A stretch of 9,949 bases of DNA from an uncultured Eubacteriales bacterium (GTDB lineage Bacteria; Bacillota; Clostridia; Oscillospirales; Oscillospiraceae): the NCBI GenBank assembly GCA_905201305.1, contig CAJKNS010000071.1, positions 1 to 9,949 of the forward strand. The letters run 5' to 3'. The notes beneath the pieces are model-generated. The model had not been told where the DNA came from and ran no database searches. It worked only from the letters and a program-made list of their open reading frames with translations. Position 1 is the stretch's first letter, and every line of letters begins with the position of its first letter. Position numbers and translations under genes: made by a program. This document shows positions 6,069 to 9,949 of the stretch, in pieces.

Positions 6069-6104
6069 TGAGGCAATACCGTGCAATTGCGTGGTATTGC
6101 CTCA
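6069..6104 (-). promoter_or_regulatory. Perfect 12-bp intercistronic hairpin between formate dehydrogenase and channel
   Basis: TGAGGCAATACC (6069-6080) and GGTATTGCCTCA (6093-6104) are exact inverted arms around a 12-nt spacer that itself contains the palindrome GCAATTGC. The structure starts 5 nt after the dehydrogenase stop codon. On the minus strand it is followed by CACACAGAAAAAG rather than a T-run, so it is not a standard intrinsic terminator. It may stabilise the upstream mRNA 3' end, set the channel-to-enzyme ratio, or be a protein-binding palindrome. Confidence 0.7.
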
Positions 6105-6109
6105 ATAGA

Positions 6110-8953
6110 TTAGTCCTCAATGATGCCGGCTGCTTCCGCTTTCAGCTCCGCTTCCTTCAGCTGTGCCACCAGCTTCTGAGAAATATAGGTGCCGTCGGCA
6201 GTGTAGGCTTCACTTTCGGGAATCTTCTCTACCCGGCAGGCGCAGACCTTATACTCGGGAATACGGGCATACTTGTCCAGCGCGGCATTGGTGAGCCAGT
6301 TGCAGTCGCCGTCCGGGAAGTGGAAGGGCATCCAGGTCTCGCCGGGATTGGTCTTGTCGGACACTCTTGCCTCAGAGGTGATTTCACCACGGCGGGAGAG
6401 CACCTTAACACGCTCGCCGTTTTCAATGCCCAGCTTCTTGGCATCTTTGGTATTGATCTCGATGAAGGAGTTGCCCTCGATTTCCATGAGCTCGGGGGTA
6501 CGGCCTGTCATGGCACGGGTGGTGTAGTGATAGAGAATTCGTCCGGTGGTGAGCATCAGGGGGTATTCCTCATCCGGCAGCTCCTTGGCGGGAATATACT
6601 CTGCGGGATAGAACCAGCCAAGCCCCCGGGAGAACTTGCCCACATGCATAATGGGCGTGCCGGGATGGTCCTTGGTGGGGCAGGGCCACTGGAGGAACTT
6701 GCCGTCGGAATTGTCCAGACGCTCATAGCTCATGCCGTGGAAGCTGGGGGTTACCTCTGCGATTTCATCGAAAATCTGGGAGGCAGTGAGGGTGGGCTGG
6801 TTATAGCCCATGCGCCGCATCAGCTCGCAGATGATATCGGTGTCCAGCCGCATATTGCCGGGAACGGTCACTGCCTTGCGGACCCGCTGTACCCGGCGCT
6901 CGGTGTTGGAGAAGGTACCTTCCTTCTCGGCATAGCTTCTGCCCGGGAGAATCACGTCTGCCAGCTTGGCGGTTTCAGTCATGAACAGCTCCTGAATTAC
7001 AAAGAAGTCCAGGCTGCCCAGTGCCTTGAGAATATGATGGGTGTCGGGATCGGTGACAACGGGGTCCTCGCCATAGATATAAAGACCCTTCACCCGTCCG
7101 TCGATCATGGCACCGAAGGTATCGGTGGCATGGAGACCGGCTTTCTTGGGCAGCTCGCAGCCCCATGCCTTTTCGAACTTCTCAATCACCGGCATGTTGG
7201 GTTTGCCGTCGATGGTGATCTTCTGATAGCCGGGATAATCGTTGGGCTGCGCACCCATGTCGCAGGCGCCCTGTACGTTGTTCTGACCACGGAGGGGATT
7301 GACGCCGCAGCCGGGACGTCCCAGCTTGCCCACCATCATTGCCATGTTGGACATGGACATAACGCCCTCGGTACCGGTGGAATGCTCGGTAACGCCCAGA
7401 CAGTAGATAATGGGCGCCTTCTTTGCCTTGGCATAGATCCGGGCTGCCTTTTTGAGGTCCTCGGGGTCAATGCGGCAGATATGGGCAACCCGCTCGGGGG
7501 TATACTCCATGACGATTTTCTTCAGCTCTTCAAAGCCCTCGGTGCGGGTTTTGATAAACTCCTCATCAATGAGTCCCTCATTGATGAACACGTTCATCAT
7601 GCCGTTGGCAAATGCAACGTTGGTGCCGGGACGGAGCTTGAGATGTACGGCGGCAGACTTGGCAAGACCAATATCCCGGGGATCCACAACAATCAGCTGG
7701 GTGCCGTTCTGGACTGCCTGACGAATCTGCGCGCCGACCACGGGATGGGCTTCCTCCGGGTTGGAGCCAACCAGCAAAATGGCGTCCACATCATGGGTGA
7801 TGTCATAGATGGGGTTGGTCATAGCGCCGGAGCCCAGAGTCATAGCCAGTCCGGAAACGGAAGCGGAGTGGCAAACGCGGGCGCAGTTATCGGTATTGTT
7901 GGTGCCAAAGCAGGTACGAACCATCTTCTGCACCATATAAATGTCCTCGTTGGGGCTCCGGGAGCAGGCAAAGCCGGCCAGAGAATCGGGACCGTATTCC
8001 TTCTTGATCTGCATGAACCTGGATGCTACCAGATCCAGCGCCTCATCCCAGGATGCCTTGCAGAACTTGCCGGTTTCCTTATCCTTAATCAGAGGATCGG
8101 TGATTCGGTCGCCGCTGTGGACGAACTTGAAGGAGCCAAAGCGACCCTTGACGCAGAGAGTATTGTGGTTGGACTCACCGTCGGCAGGCTCACAGCCCAC
8201 GATTCTGTTGTCCCGGACAATCAAATCCATCTGACAGCCGGTGGCGCAGTGAGGACAGGTGGTGCGGACCTTTTTGATGTTGTAAGGACGGTAATTGTAA
8301 AGATTGTCCTTGGTGACCAGTGCGCCGGTGGGGCAGGCAGCGGCACAGTTGCCGCAGTGCTCACATTCGGTGTTTTCCCAGGGCATCTCAAAGCTGGTGG
8401 TAATGGCAGCATTGAAGCCGCGGTTGGACACAGACAGAATACCCTTGCCCTGAATTTTAGCGCAGGTACGCTGGCAGCGCCGACAGAGAATGCACTTCTT
8501 GGGGTCGTATGCCAGGAACTTGTTGGAGTAGTCGGGCTCGGGACGGTCCGGCTGTACGGGATGTTCAAAGCTGGTTTTTTCGACCCCATACTCGAAGCAG
8601 TAGTCCTGGAGCTTACAGCCGCCGTTCTTGGCACAGTTAAAGCAGTTGCCCTCGTGGTTGCTGAGCAGCAGATCCAGTACAAAGCGCCGGGCTTCGATGA
8701 CCTTGTCGGATTTTGTGTGAACCACCATGCCGTCGGTGCAGGGCTGAGTGCAGGCGGTGACCAGACCCTTGGCGTTGCCCTCAACCTCCACCAGACACAT
8801 CCGGCAGGAGCCCTCGGGATTCAAGCCCTTGAGATAACACAGGGTGGGAATCTCAATGCCGGCAAGATTTGCCGCAGTGAGAATGGTATCATCAGGAGTT
8901 ACCTGAACCTGTACCCCGTCGATGGTTACAGTGATGAGATTATTTTCAGACAT
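6110..8953 (-). CDS. fdhF: Formate dehydrogenase catalytic subunit with NuoG-like FeS N-terminus, Cys form (947 aa)
   Basis: This molybdopterin (Mo or W) enzyme interconverts formate and CO2. A NuoG/HydA-type front end comes first: a [2Fe-2S] site (Cys-39, 50, 53, 68), a His-Cys [4Fe-4S] site (His-100, Cys-104, 107, 113) and two ferredoxin-type [4Fe-4S] motifs (Cys-154/157/160/164 and 197/200/203/207). The catalytic part starts with its own cluster (Cys-233, 236, 240, 267, then Lys-269). The active-site segment NCARVCHSASVSG has Cys-361 (TGC codon) followed by His-362, so this is the cysteine form, not selenocysteine. The molybdopterin-dinucleotide-binding C-terminal domain spans about 790-910. 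Length is normal for soluble NAD-linked clostridial enzymes. TAAGGAGG overlaps the upstream stop codon, giving a 15-nt gap and likely translational coupling. Pairing with a NuoF-like partner indicates NAD(H) linkage. Ferredoxin-dependent bifurcation is plausible but not provable from sequence. Confidence 0.93.
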   Translation of the reverse strand: MSENNLITVTIDGVQVQVTPDDTILTAANLAGIEIPTLCYLKGLNPEGSCRMCLVEVEGNAKGLVTACTQPCTDGMVVHTKSDKVIEARRFVLDLLLSNHEGNCFNCAKNGGCKLQDYCFEYGVEKTSFEHPVQPDRPEPDYSNKFLAYDPKKCILCRRCQRTCAKIQGKGILSVSNRGFNAAITTSFEMPWENTECEHCGNCAAACPTGALVTKDNLYNYRPYNIKKVRTTCPHCATGCQMDLIVRDNRIVGCEPADGESNHNTLCVKGRFGSFKFVHSGDRITDPLIKDKETGKFCKASWDEALDLVASRFMQIKKEYGPDSLAGFACSRSPNEDIYMVQKMVRTCFGTNNTDNCARVCHSASVSGLAMTLGSGAMTNPIYDITHDVDAILLVGSNPEEAHPVVGAQIRQAVQNGTQLIVVDPRDIGLAKSAAVHLKLRPGTNVAFANGMMNVFINEGLIDEEFIKTRTEGFEELKKIVMEYTPERVAHICRIDPEDLKKAARIYAKAKKAPIIYCLGVTEHSTGTEGVMSMSNMAMMVGKLGRPGCGVNPLRGQNNVQGACDMGAQPNDYPGYQKITIDGKPNMPVIEKFEKAWGCELPKKAGLHATDTFGAMIDGRVKGLYIYGEDPVVTDPDTHHILKALGSLDFFVIQELFMTETAKLADVILPGRSYAEKEGTFSNTERRVQRVRKAVTVPGNMRLDTDIICELMRRMGYNQPTLTASQIFDEIAEVTPSFHGMSYERLDNSDGKFLQWPCPTKDHPGTPIMHVGKFSRGLGWFYPAEYIPAKELPDEEYPLMLTTGRILYHYTTRAMTGRTPELMEIEGNSFIEINTKDAKKLGIENGERVKVLSRRGEITSEARVSDKTNPGETWMPFHFPDGDCNWLTNAALDKYARIPEYKVCACRVEKIPESEAYTADGTYISQKLVAQLKEAELKAEAAGIIED

Positions 8954-8963
8954 TGTTCGGATA

Positions 8964-8971
8964 CCTCCTTA
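8964..8971 (-). promoter_or_regulatory. Shine-Dalgarno of the dehydrogenase overlapping the upstream stop codon
   Basis: TAAGGAGG on the minus strand merges the TAA stop of the nuoF-like gene (8969-8971) with a strong AAGGAGG site (8964-8970), 10 nt before the ATG at 8953. Ribosomes finishing the first gene would sit on the next gene's start region, favouring equimolar production of the two subunits. Confidence 0.8.
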
Positions 8972-9949
8972 AACCTTGGAAATTGCGCCGAACTTGCACT
9001 TTTCGATGCAACTGCCGCATTTGATGCACTTGCTGGTGTCAATCTTAAACGGAGAACGGATCACACCGGAGATGGCGTCGGCAGGGCATACACGGGAGCA
9101 GGCGGAGCAGCCCTTGCACTTGTTCGGATCAATCTCATAGTGCAAAAGACTCTTGCAGACGCCGGCGGGGCAGCGCTTTTCGACCACGTGGGCAACGTAT
9201 TCGTCCCGGAAGTTCCGGATTGTGGAGAGCACCGGGTTGGGCGCCGTCTGACCCAGACCGCACAGGGCGGTACCCTTGATGTTGGCTGCTAGCTTTTCCA
9301 GCTGATCGATGTCCTTCAGGGTGCCCTTGCCCTCGGTAATTTTATCGAGAATCTCCAGCATCCGGCGAATGCCAACCCGGCAGGGGGTACACTTGCCGCA
9401 GGATTCGTCCACGGTGAACTGCAGGAAGAACTTTGCGATATCCACCATGCAGTTGTCCTCGTCCAGCACGATCATGCCGCCGGAGCCCATCATGGCGCCG
9501 ATCTTGGTCAGGTTGTTATAGTCGATGGGAACATCAATCTGAGAAGCGGGGATGCAGGCGCCGGAGGGACCGCCGGTCTGCACTGCCTTGAATTTCTTTC
9601 CGTTTGGCACGCCGCCGCCGATGTCCTCAATGATGGTACGAAGGGGGGTGCCCATGGGGATTTCCACTAGACCGGTGTTGACGATTTTACCGCCCAGAGC
9701 AAATACCTTGGTGCCGGTGGAGCCCTCAGCGCCGATGGCAGCGTAGGCAGCGGCACCGTTGTTGATGATCCAGGTAATGTTGGCGTAGGTTTCTACGTTG
9801 TTCAGCAGCGTGGGCTTACCGAACAGACCCTTGTTGGCAGGGAAGGGAGGACGGGGACGGGGCTCACCGCGGTTACCCTCAATGGACACCATCAGCGCCG
9901 TTTCCTCGCCGCAGACGAATGCGCCGGAGCCAAGCCGGGTTTCCAGATG
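8969..9949 (-). CDS. nuoF: NuoF/HydB-like NADH-binding flavoprotein subunit, C-terminal part (5' end outside the window)
   Basis: The visible 326 residues are the C-terminal portion of the diaphorase subunit that carries FMN and binds NAD(H) in NuoF, HydB, HndC and HylB-type complexes. The cut end shows GSGAFVCGEETALM and EGNRGEPRPRPPFP, the conserved NuoF core near the FMN/NADH site. It is followed by the [4Fe-4S] ligands SCGKCTPC (Cys-184, 187, 190 in visible numbering) with Cys-230 in LCGLG. The C-terminus adds a double ferredoxin domain (Cys-278/281/284/288 and 308/311/314/318), which is absent from E. coli NuoF but usual in clostridial hydrogenase and formate dehydrogenase modules. The frame stays open to base 9949, so the N-terminal region, probably with a thioredoxin-like [2Fe-2S] domain, is missing. 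A NuoE-like gene may lie beyond the edge. The subunit would pass electrons between NAD(H) and the FeS chain of the downstream dehydrogenase. Confidence 0.92.
   Translation of the reverse strand, partial: HLETRLGSGAFVCGEETALMVSIEGNRGEPRPRPPFPANKGLFGKPTLLNNVETYANITWIINNGAAAYAAIGAEGSTGTKVFALGGKIVNTGLVEIPMGTPLRTIIEDIGGGVPNGKKFKAVQTGGPSGACIPASQIDVPIDYNNLTKIGAMMGSGGMIVLDEDNCMVDIAKFFLQFTVDESCGKCTPCRVGIRRMLEILDKITEGKGTLKDIDQLEKLAANIKGTALCGLGQTAPNPVLSTIRNFRDEYVAHVVEKRCPAGVCKSLLHYEIDPNKCKGCSACSRVCPADAISGVIRSPFKIDTSKCIKCGSCIEKCKFGAISKV

Noticed and set aside
6069..6104. Intrinsic terminator after formate dehydrogenase
   Set aside because: The stem is strong, but on the transcribed minus strand it is followed by an A-rich stretch rather than T residues, so I list it as an intercistronic hairpin instead.
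7864..7880. Possible selenocysteine site in formate dehydrogenase
   Set aside because: The active-site codon reads TGC (Cys-361), not TGA, so no selenocysteine insertion element is needed or expected.
5531..9292. A 1253-codon open frame on the + strand opposite the formate dehydrogenase operon
   Set aside because: It runs antisense across the channel, the intercistronic hairpin, the dehydrogenase and part of the NuoF-like gene. The minus-strand frames have clear motif-level homology and ribosome binding sites. The antisense frame is low-complexity Gly/Ala/Val/His-rich, as expected from codon bias of the real genes.

Overview
This window looks like a chromosomal segment of an anaerobic Gram-positive gut-type Clostridia, most like the Oscillospiraceae/Flavonifractor group. 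That placement is an inference. It rests on moderately GC-rich coding sequence, AGGAGG-like ribosome binding sites, an S-layer-homology (SLH) anchored surface protein, and an oxygen-sensitive NAD-linked formate dehydrogenase with many FeS clusters. I see no tRNA, rRNA, CRISPR array, insertion sequence or selenocysteine codon.

Left part (1-1280). The C-terminal DNA-binding half of an AraC-type regulator runs in from the left edge on the + strand. It converges on a minus-strand membrane protein of the PAP2 / inositol-phosphorylceramide-synthase-like phosphatase superfamily, and the two share a 14-bp hairpin terminator. The 253-bp gap to the next gene is divergent. It holds an extended -10 promoter for PAP2, a near-consensus sigma-A promoter for the + strand gene, and a cluster of AACGAA elements between them.

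Centre (1281-5320). A 696-residue orphan protein with beta-solenoid-type repeats and no signal peptide carries a linker in which seven methionines sit at exactly every third residue. It converges on a secreted 533-residue protein with three SLH domains, a CAP-associated domain and a CAP/SCP domain. The roughly 280-bp gap between these two genes is unusually dense in inverted repeats and may be a dispersed intergenic element.

Right part (5327-9949). A minus-strand operon reads nuoF-like subunit (cut by the right edge), then the catalytic formate dehydrogenase subunit, then a formate/nitrite-family channel. The dehydrogenase subunit has a NuoG/HydA-like FeS front end and cysteine at the selenocysteine position. 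The nuoF-like stop codon overlaps the dehydrogenase Shine-Dalgarno sequence, so the two are probably translationally coupled. A perfect 12-bp hairpin without a T-tract separates the dehydrogenase from the channel. The expected job is interconversion of formate and CO2 with NAD(H), possibly with ferredoxin in an electron-bifurcating complex, while the channel moves formate across the membrane.

The items most worth a second look are the methionine-ladder beta-solenoid orphan, the hairpin-dense convergent gap, and the hairpin between the dehydrogenase and channel genes.
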